Positions 1 through 9,000 of a DNA stretch of 64,000 bases are shown here, in pieces. The notes below the pieces were generated by a model. It did not search any database. It was not told the DNA's origin and worked only from the letters and a program-made list of their open reading frames with translations. The DNA lies in NCBI RefSeq assembly GCF_017874455.1, contig NZ_JAGGLN010000002.1:62001-126000 (forward strand), given 5' to 3'. The DNA is from Methanobacterium aggregans. GTDB taxonomy: Archaea; Methanobacteriota; Methanobacteria; Methanobacteriales; Methanobacteriaceae. Within the stretch, counting starts at the first letter, position 1; each line of letters begins with the position of its first letter. The position numbers were made by a program, and so were the translations under genes.

Positions 1-64
1 GCTCAGGCGGTAGAGCGCACGGCTGATAACCGTGAGGCCCTGGGTTCGAATCCCAGCGGGCCCA
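1..64 (+). tRNA. tRNA-Ile (GAU), 5' truncated by the window edge
   Basis: The anticodon arm reads GGCTGATAACC with GAT at the anticodon positions. The T arm has the GGTTCGAATCC signature and the 3' acceptor strand CGGGCCC ends in discriminator A at 64. The first bases of the acceptor stem lie before the window. CCA is not encoded; the sequence continues with T after the discriminator. Confidence 0.93.
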
Positions 65-650
65 TTTCCTTTTATAAATCATTCTAATTTTAAAGTAATA
101 GTTTAAATTTCTAAAAATTAAATTTGATCGAATTTTACTCAACTACATTTTTACATCATATTAAACCTGCCATATAAATAAACCTAATTTTTAGCCCAGT
201 ACCTGATGTAACAATTTGATATCCATCTTTACCTCTTGAGGTTGCACATCATTTTCCACGATAGTTAGGCAAAAGATGAAAGGCTAAAAAAATGAATTTA
301 AGGCTTAAAACTCTTAAAAAAGATTTTTAAATATTTAGAATTAGGATCAAAAATGTTGATTTTCTGTGTTTTTATCATACAAATTAAAATTTCAAAAAAT
401 TTATATTTGGTCGCAGCAAATAGTAAACTGGAGCAATGGTAAAGTCTAGGTAAACATTAATTACCTCATTTTTTACCTTCTTTTTTATTATTTTATCCTG
501 AAATACTTTAAACTATCCAAAAAAGATAAATTTTATTTTAAAAAAAGTATTTAAAGTATTGAATAAGGGTTTATCTAAAAAAAAATCATCAGTTCACTGT
601 TTTTATCTGAATCATCATTCAATTCATTTATTCACACAAAAAAAGGAAAT
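65..650. other. AT-rich spacer between tRNA-Ile and trpD
   Basis: This 586-bp stretch has no convincing gene. It is very AT-rich. The part next to trpD holds T and A runs where the trp transcript could end. A TATA-like TTTATATTT near 408-416 faces right, but only a five-codon frame follows it. Confidence 0.6.
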
Positions 651-1700
651 TTAAAGGGAATTACTTGCCCTGATAAACTCTTCAAGCTTCTGGGATGCTG
701 CTCCAGATTCAACTACTTCTTCTGCCATTTTAAAGCCTTCCTTAAGAGTTTCAACCTGCCCACTTATGAACAAAATTGCAGCGGAGTTTGCAAGACACAT
801 ATCAAGCCTTGCCCTGTCCTTTTCATCACCCCTTTTACCTACCAGAACATCCCTAACAACATCCAGGTTTCCTTCAAGGGTTTCAGGAGCTTTTATATAT
901 TCTGGATCAGCCCTTTCAATTCCAAAATCCTCAGGATAAATATCAAATACCTTTATTTTTCCTTCATCCAGTAATGCAACCTTTGTTTTTCCTATGGTTG
1001 ATATTTCATCCATTGCAGGTTCATCCCTGTCATCAAATCCATGGACAACCATTGCCCTCTTGAGTCCAAGGTTTTTCAGAACCTCTGCAACAACCTCAAC
1101 GTATTCAGGGTCAAAAACTCCAAGTAGCTGGACATCTGCTTTTGCAGGGGATGTTAAAGGCCCAATTATGTTAAAGACAGTTCTTATTCCAAGTTCCTTC
1201 CTCACGGGCATAACATGTTTCATTGCAGGGTGGAAGTTAGGTGCAAACATGAACCCTATGCCTGCATCCTCAAGGCAATGCTCAACTCCCCTTGCACCGC
1301 AGTTTATGTTCACGCCGAGTGCCTCCAGAACATCTGCACCACCACATTTACTGGTTATGCTGCGGTTTCCATGTTTTGCAATGGCAACACCACATGCTGC
1401 TGCTATTAAAGATGCTGCCGTGCTTACGTTGAAGGTTTTAAATCTGTCCCCACCTGTACCACACGTGTCAACGAGTGGAATATCCATATCTGGGTTCACA
1501 TTTATGCATGCGTCCCTCATTGCCCTTGAAAATCCTGTTATTTCAGGGGCTGATTCTCTCTTAACTGCAAGTCCAGTGAGAATAGCGGCTATGTGCACAT
1601 TACTTGCCCTGCCACTTATCATCTCACTCATGCAATTGTAAGCCTCTTCTTCACTTAGATCCTTCCTGGAAGCCACTTTTTTCAGGTAATCTACCATCAT
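651..1700 (-). CDS. trpD: Anthranilate phosphoribosyltransferase TrpD
   Basis: Transfers phosphoribose from PRPP to anthranilate, the second step of tryptophan synthesis, in the cytoplasm. The glycine-rich PRPP loop GTGGD lies near residue 82 and KHGNRS near residue 110, both hallmarks of the family. The frame is open to 1742, but a GGAGATGA ribosome binding site sits five bases before the ATG at 1700. That gives a 349-residue protein of normal size, starting 19 bp after the trpA stop. It is the last gene of the trpEGCFBAD operon. A start at 1709 is also possible but has no room for a binding site. Confidence 0.95.
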   Translation of the reverse strand: MMVDYLKKVASRKDLSEEEAYNCMSEMISGRASNVHIAAILTGLAVKRESAPEITGFSRAMRDACINVNPDMDIPLVDTCGTGGDRFKTFNVSTAASLIAAACGVAIAKHGNRSITSKCGGADVLEALGVNINCGARGVEHCLEDAGIGFMFAPNFHPAMKHVMPVRKELGIRTVFNIIGPLTSPAKADVQLLGVFDPEYVEVVAEVLKNLGLKRAMVVHGFDDRDEPAMDEISTIGKTKVALLDEGKIKVFDIYPEDFGIERADPEYIKAPETLEGNLDVVRDVLVGKRGDEKDRARLDMCLANSAAILFISGQVETLKEGFKMAEEVVESGAASQKLEEFIRASNSL

Positions 1701-1719
1701 CTCTGTCATCTCCCTGGAT

Positions 1720-2568
1720 CTATCCCTGAATCCTTGTTGCATTTTTCAGTTCAGCACATGCTTCCTTCACTTTATCAAGGAGAACTGTTTTATCTTTGAG
1801 GTTTTCTTCAACTATGTTTATGAGGGCACTTCCAATAATTGCACCGTCAGCTCCGGCTTTTATAACTTCTGCTACATGTTCTGGTTTTGAAATTCCAAAC
1901 CCAACACATAACGGTAGGTCTGTGTGGCTGCGCATTCTCTCTACAAGCTCAACACTACTGGTCTTAACCTCGGATCTGGCACCTGTAACACCCATAACCG
2001 ATACAACGTAAAGAAATCCTGAGCACATCTCTGCAATCTGTTTGAGTCTTTCGTTACTGGTTGTCTGGGCTGCCAGGAATATTGGGTCAATTCCATGCTT
2101 TCTTGCTGCTTTCACAGATTCTTCTGCTTCTTCAGGAGGTAGATCTGCGGCGAGAACACCATTTACACCCGATTTCAGTGCATCCTCATAAAATTTATTT
2201 ATTCCACGTTGGTATATGAGGTTGTAGTACACAAGAAGACCTATTGGAATTTCTGTGAATTCACGTATCCTTCTTATGAATTCAAAACATTTATCTGTGG
2301 TCATACCTGCATTCAAGGCTCTTAAATCTGCAGACTGTACTGTTTGGCCATCTGCAACTGGGTCACTGAATGGAAATCCTATTTCAAGAGCATCTGCTCC
2401 TCCTTCAACCATTTTTTTAATGATCTCTAATGATGTTTCAAAGTCAGGGTCTCCTGCAACCATGAATGGTATGAAAACACCTTCTCCTTTATCTTTAACC
2501 CTTTTAAACATTTCTTGATAAGTTTCTGTCATCAAAGTCACATCCTCATTTTTTTCCATGGGACTCAC
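1720..2568 (-). CDS. trpA: Tryptophan synthase alpha chain TrpA
   Basis: Cleaves indole-3-glycerol phosphate and passes indole to TrpB through the alpha2beta2 complex. The catalytic Glu lies in ALEIGFPFSDP and the catalytic Asp in DPVADG just after it, in the expected TIM-barrel order. The GTG at 2568 overlaps the trpB stop as GTGA, with GGGGGA six bases upstream, giving 282 residues and tight coupling. A second candidate is ATG at 2532, preceded by GGATGTGA. That version (270 residues) begins near the usual family N-terminus, so the first 12 residues are uncertain. Confidence 0.95.
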   Translation of the reverse strand: MSPMEKNEDVTLMTETYQEMFKRVKDKGEGVFIPFMVAGDPDFETSLEIIKKMVEGGADALEIGFPFSDPVADGQTVQSADLRALNAGMTTDKCFEFIRRIREFTEIPIGLLVYYNLIYQRGINKFYEDALKSGVNGVLAADLPPEEAEESVKAARKHGIDPIFLAAQTTSNERLKQIAEMCSGFLYVVSVMGVTGARSEVKTSSVELVERMRSHTDLPLCVGFGISKPEHVAEVIKAGADGAIIGSALINIVEENLKDKTVLLDKVKEACAELKNATRIQG

Positions 2569-3746
2569 AGTTCTTCCCCCATTTCCTTTGCAACTAAGAA
2601 CATGTCCTTGTCTCCCCTTCCAGATAAGTTTACAATTATGGTTTTTCCCTTGTTTTCAGGCATTTTAGCATATTTTTCAGCGTATGCAACTGCATGAGAA
2701 CTTTCAAGTGCAGGTATTATTCCCTCGTACTTGGATAGAAGTTCAAATCCTCGGAGTGCTTCTTCGTTGGTTACTGCAACGTACTTTGCACGGCCTGAAG
2801 TGTGGAGGTAGGCATGTTCTGGTCCAACACCAGGATAGTCCAGGCCTGCAGAAACTGAACTTGCCTCCTTTATCTGTCCGTCCTGATTCTGGAGTACGTA
2901 GGATAATGATCCGTGGAGTACTCCCTCCGTGCCCTTGCAGAGTGTGGCGCCTGTTTTGTCTGTTTCTACTCCTTCTCCCCCACCTTCCACTCCAATTAGA
3001 TCAACTTCTTCATCATCAAGGAATCCTGAGAATAGTCCCATTGCATTACTTCCACCGCCGACACATGCTATTGCTGCATCAGGTAGTTTTCCTTCTTTTT
3101 CAAGTATCTGTTTCCTTGCTTCCTGCCCTATAACGCTCTGGAAATGTTTTACCATTGTTGGGTATGGGTGTGGACCCATGGTTGTTCCTATGAGGTAGTG
3201 GGTTGTTTCGATGTTGGTGATCCAGTCCCTGAATGCCTCGTTTATTGCATCTTTAAGTGTTTTTGAACCTGAGTGTACTGGAAGTACCTTTGCTCCGGAT
3301 ATTTCCATTCTGAACACGTTGAGCTTCTGTCTCTCAACATCTTCACTTCCCATGTACACTTCTACTGGAATTTTGAAGTTGGCACCCACTACTGCTGTTG
3401 CAATTCCATGCTGTCCTGCACCAGTTTCAGCTATTAACCTGGTTTTTCCCATGTACTTTGCAAGAAGTCCCTGTCCAAGGGTGTTGTTTATTTTATGAGC
3501 ACCTGTGTGAAGCATGTCCTCCCTTTTAAGGTATATTTTACATCCAAGTTTCTCTGAAAGGTTCTTTGCGTAGTAAAGGGCTGTTGGCCTTCCTGCAAAT
3601 TCCTTTAAATAGTATTGAAGTTCTTCATTGAACTTTTCATCATCCTTGTACTTTAAAAAAGCCTTTTCAAGCTCTTCAAGTGCAGGTATAATAAGTTCAG
3701 GGACAAAAACTCCCCCATATTTACCGAATTTTCCACTTTCTATCAT
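2565..3746 (-). CDS. trpB: Tryptophan synthase beta chain TrpB
   Basis: Condenses indole with serine to make tryptophan, using pyridoxal phosphate. The PLP lysine lies in HTGAHKINN near residue 85 and the phosphate-binding loop is GGGSNAMG. At 393 residues it matches the TrpB1 type that pairs with TrpA. The ATG at 3746 follows an AAGGTGA site. It overlaps trpA by four bases downstream. Upstream it is separated from trpF by about 100 bp, the only sizeable gap inside the operon, which may hold an internal promoter or processing site. Confidence 0.96.
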   Translation of the reverse strand: MIESGKFGKYGGVFVPELIIPALEELEKAFLKYKDDEKFNEELQYYLKEFAGRPTALYYAKNLSEKLGCKIYLKREDMLHTGAHKINNTLGQGLLAKYMGKTRLIAETGAGQHGIATAVVGANFKIPVEVYMGSEDVERQKLNVFRMEISGAKVLPVHSGSKTLKDAINEAFRDWITNIETTHYLIGTTMGPHPYPTMVKHFQSVIGQEARKQILEKEGKLPDAAIACVGGGSNAMGLFSGFLDDEEVDLIGVEGGGEGVETDKTGATLCKGTEGVLHGSLSYVLQNQDGQIKEASSVSAGLDYPGVGPEHAYLHTSGRAKYVAVTNEEALRGFELLSKYEGIIPALESSHAVAYAEKYAKMPENKGKTIIVNLSGRGDKDMFLVAKEMGEEL

Positions 3747-3849
3747 GAGATCACCTTAACTTTAATTTATTCCAATCAAACAATCCAATCTTATTCTCCA
3801 ATTAATTTAACAATCAAACAATCCATTCTAGTTAATTAAAAAGATTATT

Positions 3850-4548
3850 TTAATATTTAATACTTAAATGACCTTTTATTCCAAACAACTCTTTTATTTT
3901 AAGGGGATTTTTAATTCCAGGTGCATCTTCAACCCCTGAATTGACATCCACGTAGTCGAAGTATTTATCCAAAATTTTTTCATAACCCTTTATTCTTTCA
4001 GTGCTCATTCCACCTGCAAGAACTGTTTTTATACTTTTTTTAATATTTTTTGCAATTTTTGAAGCTTTTACTGCTGTTTCAATTGGAATCTGCCTTCCAG
4101 TTCCACCACTTTTTCCTTCAACTTCGTAGTCAAATATGATGGCATCACAAACCCTTGCAAATTCCTTTATTTCCTCTTTTTTATCCTCTGAAAGTTTATC
4201 AGAAATTCCAACTGCCCTTACTATCTTCAAATCCTTTTCAAGGGGACTGATTTTGAAACAATCCCGCCACTTAAGATATTTTATTTCATAAGGGGAAAGT
4301 GAGTGAAGCTGTAAAATCTTTATACCTGTTTTCCTTAGTGCAAAAAGCACTTCTTCAGCATTTTCAGGTTCCATTACAAGAACGGCCCTATCTTTATTCT
4401 TCATAAAATGTTTCAGTTCATTTATCCTTTCCAGTTCCACGAAACGTTTGGATCGTTTGATGTTTATAAATCCTATGAAGTCTGCACCTGCATCTTCACA
4501 TATCTGTACATCTTTAGGTCTGGTCATTCCACAGATCTTAACTTTCAT
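3850..4548 (-). CDS. trpF: Phosphoribosylanthranilate isomerase TrpF
   Basis: Amadori rearrangement of phosphoribosylanthranilate, the third step of the pathway. The N-terminal KICGMT carries the catalytic Cys, and FDYVDVNSGVE near the C-terminus carries the catalytic Asp and the phosphate-binding end of the barrel. The start is taken as ATG 4548 with GGTTGGA upstream, giving 232 residues. The longer frame would need a TTG at 4563 and lacks a binding site. It follows trpC by 17 bp. Confidence 0.94.
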   Translation of the reverse strand: MKVKICGMTRPKDVQICEDAGADFIGFINIKRSKRFVELERINELKHFMKNKDRAVLVMEPENAEEVLFALRKTGIKILQLHSLSPYEIKYLKWRDCFKISPLEKDLKIVRAVGISDKLSEDKKEEIKEFARVCDAIIFDYEVEGKSGGTGRQIPIETAVKASKIAKNIKKSIKTVLAGGMSTERIKGYEKILDKYFDYVDVNSGVEDAPGIKNPLKIKELFGIKGHLSIKY

Positions 4549-4565
4549 AAAAATCCAACCCAATA

Positions 4566-5414
4566 TTAATTTCTTTGAATTTTGGAACCATTTAGGCTGC
4601 TGATTATTTGTGAAGCTGCATTAAGCATTTCAGATTTATTTTTTTGACCCATTATTCCAGTTCCTATTAATATTGCATCTGTTCCTGCTTCAGCCAAGCG
4701 TAATGCATCTTCAGGTCCTTTCACACCACTCTCAGATACAAAGACTACTTCAGGGGGTATGTGCTCTGCAAGTTTTTCCGTTACCCTGAGATCAATTGTG
4801 AAGTCCTTGAAGTTTCTGTTGTTAACCCCTATTAACTGGGCTCCTGATTTTAGGGCATTTTCTATATCTTCTCGGCTTCTGCACTCCACCAGTGCATCCA
4901 TTCCAAGTGTGGAAGCAAGTTCAATACCACTCATGAGTTCAGGGTACACTCCTGACATCAATAGAACTGCTCTTGCACCTGAAAGTTTTGCCTCGTATAT
5001 CTGGTACTCCTCTAGCAGAAAGTCCTTTCTGAGGAGTGGGAGTTCTGTTATTTTTGAAGCAGACTTCAGGTTGTTGAGGCTGCCTTTGAAATAATCTTCC
5101 TCTGTTAGGATTGAAACTGCACTGGCACCTGCAACCTCAAAAACATCAAGGGCATCTTCAATTTTGGTCCCTGATATATCTCCCATGGAGGGTGATGCTG
5201 GTTTGTACTCGCAGATAACACGCACATTTTCATCAGAAGTTAATGCATTCTTAAATGAATTATGTTCATTATTTGAATTAAATTTTGGGCCTGGAAATTT
5301 CTCATTATCCAGAATTTCTTCAACCTGGTTTTTCAACTGTATCAATGGTTTTGATTTCATTGTGCTTTGAAGTGTTTTCTGTCTCTGGTTTAGGATTTCC
5401 TGAATTTTTATCAT
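4566..5414 (-). CDS. trpC: Indole-3-glycerol phosphate synthase TrpC
   Basis: Ring closure of carboxyphenylamino-deoxyribulose phosphate to indole-3-glycerol phosphate. ICEYKPASPS holds the conserved Glu and Lys, followed by LLRKDFLLEEYQ with the second catalytic Lys, then VNNRN and VSESG motifs of the barrel. At 282 residues it is slightly longer than many homologues because of an Asn-rich insertion near residues 46-52. Its ATG overlaps the trpG stop as ATGA, so translation is probably coupled. Confidence 0.95.
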   Translation of the reverse strand: MIKIQEILNQRQKTLQSTMKSKPLIQLKNQVEEILDNEKFPGPKFNSNNEHNSFKNALTSDENVRVICEYKPASPSMGDISGTKIEDALDVFEVAGASAVSILTEEDYFKGSLNNLKSASKITELPLLRKDFLLEEYQIYEAKLSGARAVLLMSGVYPELMSGIELASTLGMDALVECRSREDIENALKSGAQLIGVNNRNFKDFTIDLRVTEKLAEHIPPEVVFVSESGVKGPEDALRLAEAGTDAILIGTGIMGQKNKSEMLNAASQIISSLNGSKIQRN

Positions 5415-5986
5415 GAACCTATCTCCAGAAAGTTTTTGAGTATCTTGAGTCCTTCACTTGTTCCAACAGATTCCGGGTGAAATTGAAGGCCGTAAATTGG
5501 GAATTCACGGTGTTTTATTCCCATTATGAGATTATCCTCAGTTTTTGCAGTGACTTCCATGCTTTCAGGCGTTTTTTCTGCATCACAGAGCAGTGAATGG
5601 TACCTGGCAGCATTTAACGGGTTTTTAACCCCTCTAAAGAGGCCTTTACCGTTGTGGATTATCTCACTCTGTTTTCCATGAACAGGTTCTGTTAAAATTA
5701 TCTTACCTCCAAAAGCTGAAAATATCCCCTGATGTCCAAGACAAACTCCTAAGATTGGTATTTCAGGCCCAAGTTCCCTTATGACCTGCATGCAGACTCC
5801 GAAGTCTCCCCGGTTTTCAGGGTTTCCAGGTCCTGGAGATATTATTATTTTTTGAGGTTGAAGCTTCCTTATTTCATCTACAGTGATTTCATCGTTTCTT
5901 TTAACGATTATATCCTCTTGGATCTGACCTACCATCTGGTACAGGTTGTAGGTGAATGAATCGTAGTTGTCGAGTATCAGAATCAT
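5411..5986 (-). CDS. trpG: Anthranilate synthase glutamine amidotransferase subunit TrpG
   Basis: Hydrolyses glutamine and delivers ammonia to TrpE for anthranilate formation from chorismate. It is a class I amidotransferase with the nucleophile Cys in GVCLGHQ near residue 80 and the His-Glu pair in FHPES near residue 170; SPGPGNP forms the oxyanion region. The length of 191 residues is normal. It overlaps trpE upstream and trpC downstream by four bases each (ATGA), giving a tightly coupled E-G-C block. Confidence 0.96.
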   Translation of the reverse strand: MILILDNYDSFTYNLYQMVGQIQEDIIVKRNDEITVDEIRKLQPQKIIISPGPGNPENRGDFGVCMQVIRELGPEIPILGVCLGHQGIFSAFGGKIILTEPVHGKQSEIIHNGKGLFRGVKNPLNAARYHSLLCDAEKTPESMEVTAKTEDNLIMGIKHREFPIYGLQFHPESVGTSEGLKILKNFLEIGS

Positions 5987-7443
5987 TCAATCTCATCCCC
6001 TGACTTGATTGTGGAACTGGAACACTTGGAACCTGAATTTGAATTTAAATTTGAATCTGAATCGGAATCCCCTGAAACTTCAAGTGCTTTTAAAAGTGCT
6101 CCTGCCTTATTTTCACATTCATGGTACTCATTTTCAGGTACTGAGTCATGAACTATTCCTGCACCTGCCTGTATTCTTCCAGTGTTTCCTTCGCAGACCA
6201 TGGTTCTTATGGTGATTGCAAAATCTGCGTTTCCATTTAAGGAGAAGTATCCCACTGCCCCTGCATAAGGTCCTCGTGGAATTCCTTCGAGTTCGTTGAT
6301 TATTTCCATTGCCCTTATCTTTGGAGCTCCGCTGAGTGTTCCTGCAGGAAACATTGCTTTGAATGCATCAACTGCTGTTTTGTCTTTTCTGAGTGTTCCC
6401 TGAACCTTGGAAACTATGTGCTGGACGTGGGAAAATTTTTTAACCCCCATGTACTCTGGAACATGGACGGATCCAAATTCACTGACCTTTCCAACGTCGT
6501 TTCTTGCAAGGTCCACGAGCATGAGGTGTTCTGCCCTTTCCTTCTCATCGGATAGGAGTTCACTTTGAAGTTTTTCATCCTCAAGGGTGTTTGAACCTCT
6601 TGGACATGTTCCTGCAATTGGGAAGGTTTCAATCTTTCTGTTTTCCACCCTTACAAGCATTTCAGGACTTGAACCTATTATTTCACGTTTTCCAAGTTTT
6701 AAGTGGTACATGTATGGGGAAGGATTGATTTTACGCAGTTTTTCATAGAATGATAACTTGTTACCCTCCAATTCATATTCCCTGGCATTGGATATGACAC
6801 CCTGGAATATTTCACCGGCCCTTATTTTTTCCTTGGTTTTTCTGACCATTTCTTCATATTCTTCCTTGGAAAAATAATGGTTTTTTTCCTTGAAAGTTAA
6901 ATCATCAATTTTGTAGTCCTTTTTTGAGAGTTCCTGGATTTCTTCAAGTCTGTTCTCTCCAAGGGTCACGTATTCACATTTGTTATGTATCCTGTCGAAG
7001 ATTATTCCATCAAGAAAGAGTCCAAATTCAAAGTCAGGATAGGATCCCTCGGGTATGTCCACGGGTTCGAAGTGTCTCACAGCTTCGTAGGATACATAAC
7101 CCACAAGACCCCCGTTGAATCCCTTTTTTCCTGTGTTTTTTGAGTTTATCTTCTTTATTTCATCGAAGGGGTTTTTAACCTCAAATTCCTCTTTTTCTCC
7201 ATCATGCTCTATTTCAAGGGTGTTACCTTTAGCTCTGAAGGTTGCAGAGGGTTTGAATCCCAGTACTGAGTATCTTGCAAGTCCACTGTCACTTTCCATT
7301 GATTCCAGTAAAAATGCGCTTGAATAATTACTGTATATCCCTTTGAAGAGTTCAAATGGAGAATCAAAATCTACATCAATTGTTTGGGGTTCGTTTATTT
7401 TAATTCCAATTTCATCGAAGTTATATTCGCCAAAAACATTCAC
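5983..7443 (-). CDS. trpE: Anthranilate synthase component I TrpE
   Basis: Converts chorismate to anthranilate with ammonia from TrpG; the committed and usually feedback-inhibited step. The N-terminal LLESMES motif matches the tryptophan-binding site, and AGTLSGAPKIRAMEI with GAVGY form the chorismate site. The start is GTG at 7443, giving MNVFGEY. An out-of-frame ATG with a good GGTGA site lies just upstream and opens an 11-codon frame containing one Trp. The last 30 or so residues form a Ser/Asp/Asn-rich tail encoded by imperfect GATTCA-type repeats, beyond the usual end of the family. First gene of the operon, under the TrpY-type control region. Confidence 0.95.
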   Translation of the reverse strand: MNVFGEYNFDEIGIKINEPQTIDVDFDSPFELFKGIYSNYSSAFLLESMESDSGLARYSVLGFKPSATFRAKGNTLEIEHDGEKEEFEVKNPFDEIKKINSKNTGKKGFNGGLVGYVSYEAVRHFEPVDIPEGSYPDFEFGLFLDGIIFDRIHNKCEYVTLGENRLEEIQELSKKDYKIDDLTFKEKNHYFSKEEYEEMVRKTKEKIRAGEIFQGVISNAREYELEGNKLSFYEKLRKINPSPYMYHLKLGKREIIGSSPEMLVRVENRKIETFPIAGTCPRGSNTLEDEKLQSELLSDEKERAEHLMLVDLARNDVGKVSEFGSVHVPEYMGVKKFSHVQHIVSKVQGTLRKDKTAVDAFKAMFPAGTLSGAPKIRAMEIINELEGIPRGPYAGAVGYFSLNGNADFAITIRTMVCEGNTGRIQAGAGIVHDSVPENEYHECENKAGALLKALEVSGDSDSDSNLNSNSGSKCSSSTIKSGDEIE

Positions 7444-7585
7444 TGCCTTTCATATTTTCACCTTAAAAAGTATTTTATCTTGAATTTTTATCATGAATTT
7501 GATTTTATCAGCTGAATTTTTTCTATTAACTCAACTTCTTTTCATACCATAGTTTTTATCTCTAACTTATTCTTACATCATAGTA

Positions 7586-7630
7586 CTATTTAAACCTTTA
7601 GAGTACATATTTGTACATAGTTTTAAATAG
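7586..7630. promoter_or_regulatory. Divergent trpE/trpY control region with two TRP boxes
   Basis: Two copies of the TRP-box core, AGTACA at 7602-7607 and TGTACA at 7612-7617, lie 10 bp apart, one helical turn. A trpE TATA box (GGTTTAAATAG on the minus strand, 7586-7596) is on one side and a trpY TATA box (TTTTAAATAG, 7621-7630) on the other. In Methanothermobacter, TrpY binds TGTACA boxes at the same intergenic position and represses both directions. The same control is inferred here. Confidence 0.8.
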
Positions 7631-7707
7631 TTGTTCCTACTAAAGGAAGATCAGGCAGATATAAAGACAGGATCAAAAGGTAGTATCATAACGATGGAGA
7701 AATAACT

Positions 7708-8211
7708 ATGTGGGACAGAGTAAAACATAAATTCGAGAAATTTCCAGCCAGGATGGCTGTTGCAAGGAAGATAGTGGAACTTGGACTTCGAGTTGGTGAA
7801 AAGGGTAAGATCTACTGCGGAGATGTGGAGATAAGTGATCTGGCCCTTGCAAGATCATCTGGCGTTGATAGACGGACAATCAAGTCCACTGTAGATGTTA
7901 TATTGAATGATGAACAGCTTTCAGCAATATTCAAAGATATTCACCCTGCAGGTGCCCTTCTAAAAAATATCGCCAAGAACCTTGGATTTGGAGTTGTGGA
8001 AATAGAGGCAGAAGCTGGAAACCCAGGGATACTTGCAAAATCCACAGAACTAATATCCTGTGAAGGAATAAGCATAAGACAGGCCCATGCAGGAGACCCA
8101 GAACTTGAGGAACACCCAAAACTCACAATAATAACAGAAAAACCTGTTAAGGGAGAACTAATAAACGAGTTTCTGAAGATACCTGGGGTTAAAAGGGTTT
8201 CAATCTCTTAA
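7708..8211 (+). CDS. trpY: TrpY-family transcriptional repressor of the trp operon
   Basis: A 167-residue regulator read divergently from trpE. The N-terminal half contains a helix-turn-helix around residues 45-75 (DLALARSSGVDRRTIKS). The C-terminal part from about residue 85 resembles an ACT-type ligand domain, ending in a beta-rich segment with PGVKRV. GGAG lies eight bases before the ATG. Position, size and the adjacent TGTACA boxes match TrpY of Methanothermobacter, which represses trp genes when tryptophan is present. The tryptophan-sensing role is inferred from that relative. Confidence 0.88.
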   Translation: MWDRVKHKFEKFPARMAVARKIVELGLRVGEKGKIYCGDVEISDLALARSSGVDRRTIKSTVDVILNDEQLSAIFKDIHPAGALLKNIAKNLGFGVVEIEAEAGNPGILAKSTELISCEGISIRQAHAGDPELEEHPKLTIITEKPVKGELINEFLKIPGVKRVSIS

Positions 8212-8345
8212 AAAGGTTTCATTTGATTTAAAGGGAAATTTTTGAATAAAAAAGAAAATAAAAAGAGAAATTAATAAAAATTAAATAAAAAGCAAATGTT
8301 TAATGAAAAATGATTCAAAAATATTAAAAAATAGATAGTTTACAA

Positions 8346-8588
8346 CTATTTCTTTTCCATATCTTCTTCATCAAGGACCTTTAAAAGCTCATCCCATGCT
8401 TCAAGAGATTCCTGAGCTTCCTGATCTGTTAAAACCTCAATTGCATATCCTGAATGAACCAAAACATATCTTCCAATTTCTAAGTCCCCTACAAGGTCCA
8501 GTTTTGCCTGCTGTCTTACTCCACCAAAATCAACGGTGGCAACGTTGTCCTTAATTTCAACTATCTGTGCTGGTGCTGCGATACACAT
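8346..8588 (-). CDS. hypC: Hydrogenase maturation chaperone HypC
   Basis: HypC/HypD carries the Fe(CN)2CO precursor to the large subunit of NiFe hydrogenases. The protein starts MCIAAPAQI with the essential Cys at position 2, followed by the small beta-barrel typical of the family (VATVDFGGV, YVLVHSGYAIEVL) and an acidic C-terminal helix. Start chosen at ATG 8588, preceded by GGAG at five bases; this 80-residue form exposes the N-terminal Cys, whereas the longer frame to 8612 would bury it. It stands alone, without other hyp genes nearby. Confidence 0.93.
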   Translation of the reverse strand: MCIAAPAQIVEIKDNVATVDFGGVRQQAKLDLVGDLEIGRYVLVHSGYAIEVLTDQEAQESLEAWDELLKVLDEEDMEKK

Positions 8589-9000
8589 AATATCTCCTCT
8601 TATTAACTTCAATACTCAATTTAATCTGATGTTGATATCCAGTTTTTGAATGCAACTTCTATAATTTACAATATAAGTTTGTATTCATATTTTGTTTTAC
8701 TATTGTTTAAATTTCAACCAATAAAAGCTTTGGTTAATACATTTTTAAAGAGTTTACCTATCTTGGAATTTATTCAGAAGAAAAACTTCTTAAACAGGGA
8801 TTGGGTTTTGGAACCCTAAAACTTTCCAATGTTTAACTCATTTTAGTAATTTAAGATGTGCCACTTTTATATAAAGCACATGTTCTATGAAGGATTTTAC
8901 ATTGAAAAAAATCATATTAATTTATATTTTTGTAATGGGGAAAAACTTAACTTAATGAATAATAAATTCTTTTTGAATAATAATTAATAGGGGTAAAATA
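8589..9000. other. Spacer between hypC and the small membrane protein genes
   Basis: AT-rich sequence with no gene of support. It should hold the hypC promoter (minus strand) and the promoter of the gene at 9001, which has an AGGGGT binding site just before its ATG. Confidence 0.55.

Noticed and set aside
994..1641. 215-codon open frame on the plus strand across trpD
   Set aside because: It is the antisense shadow of trpD, which has a full set of motifs. The frame follows the codon pattern of the true gene and has no binding site.
3773..3825. 15-bp direct repeat CAATCAAACAATCCA in the trpF-trpB gap
   Set aside because: Only two copies in AT-rich sequence and no TRP-box core or dyad; no reason to call it regulatory.
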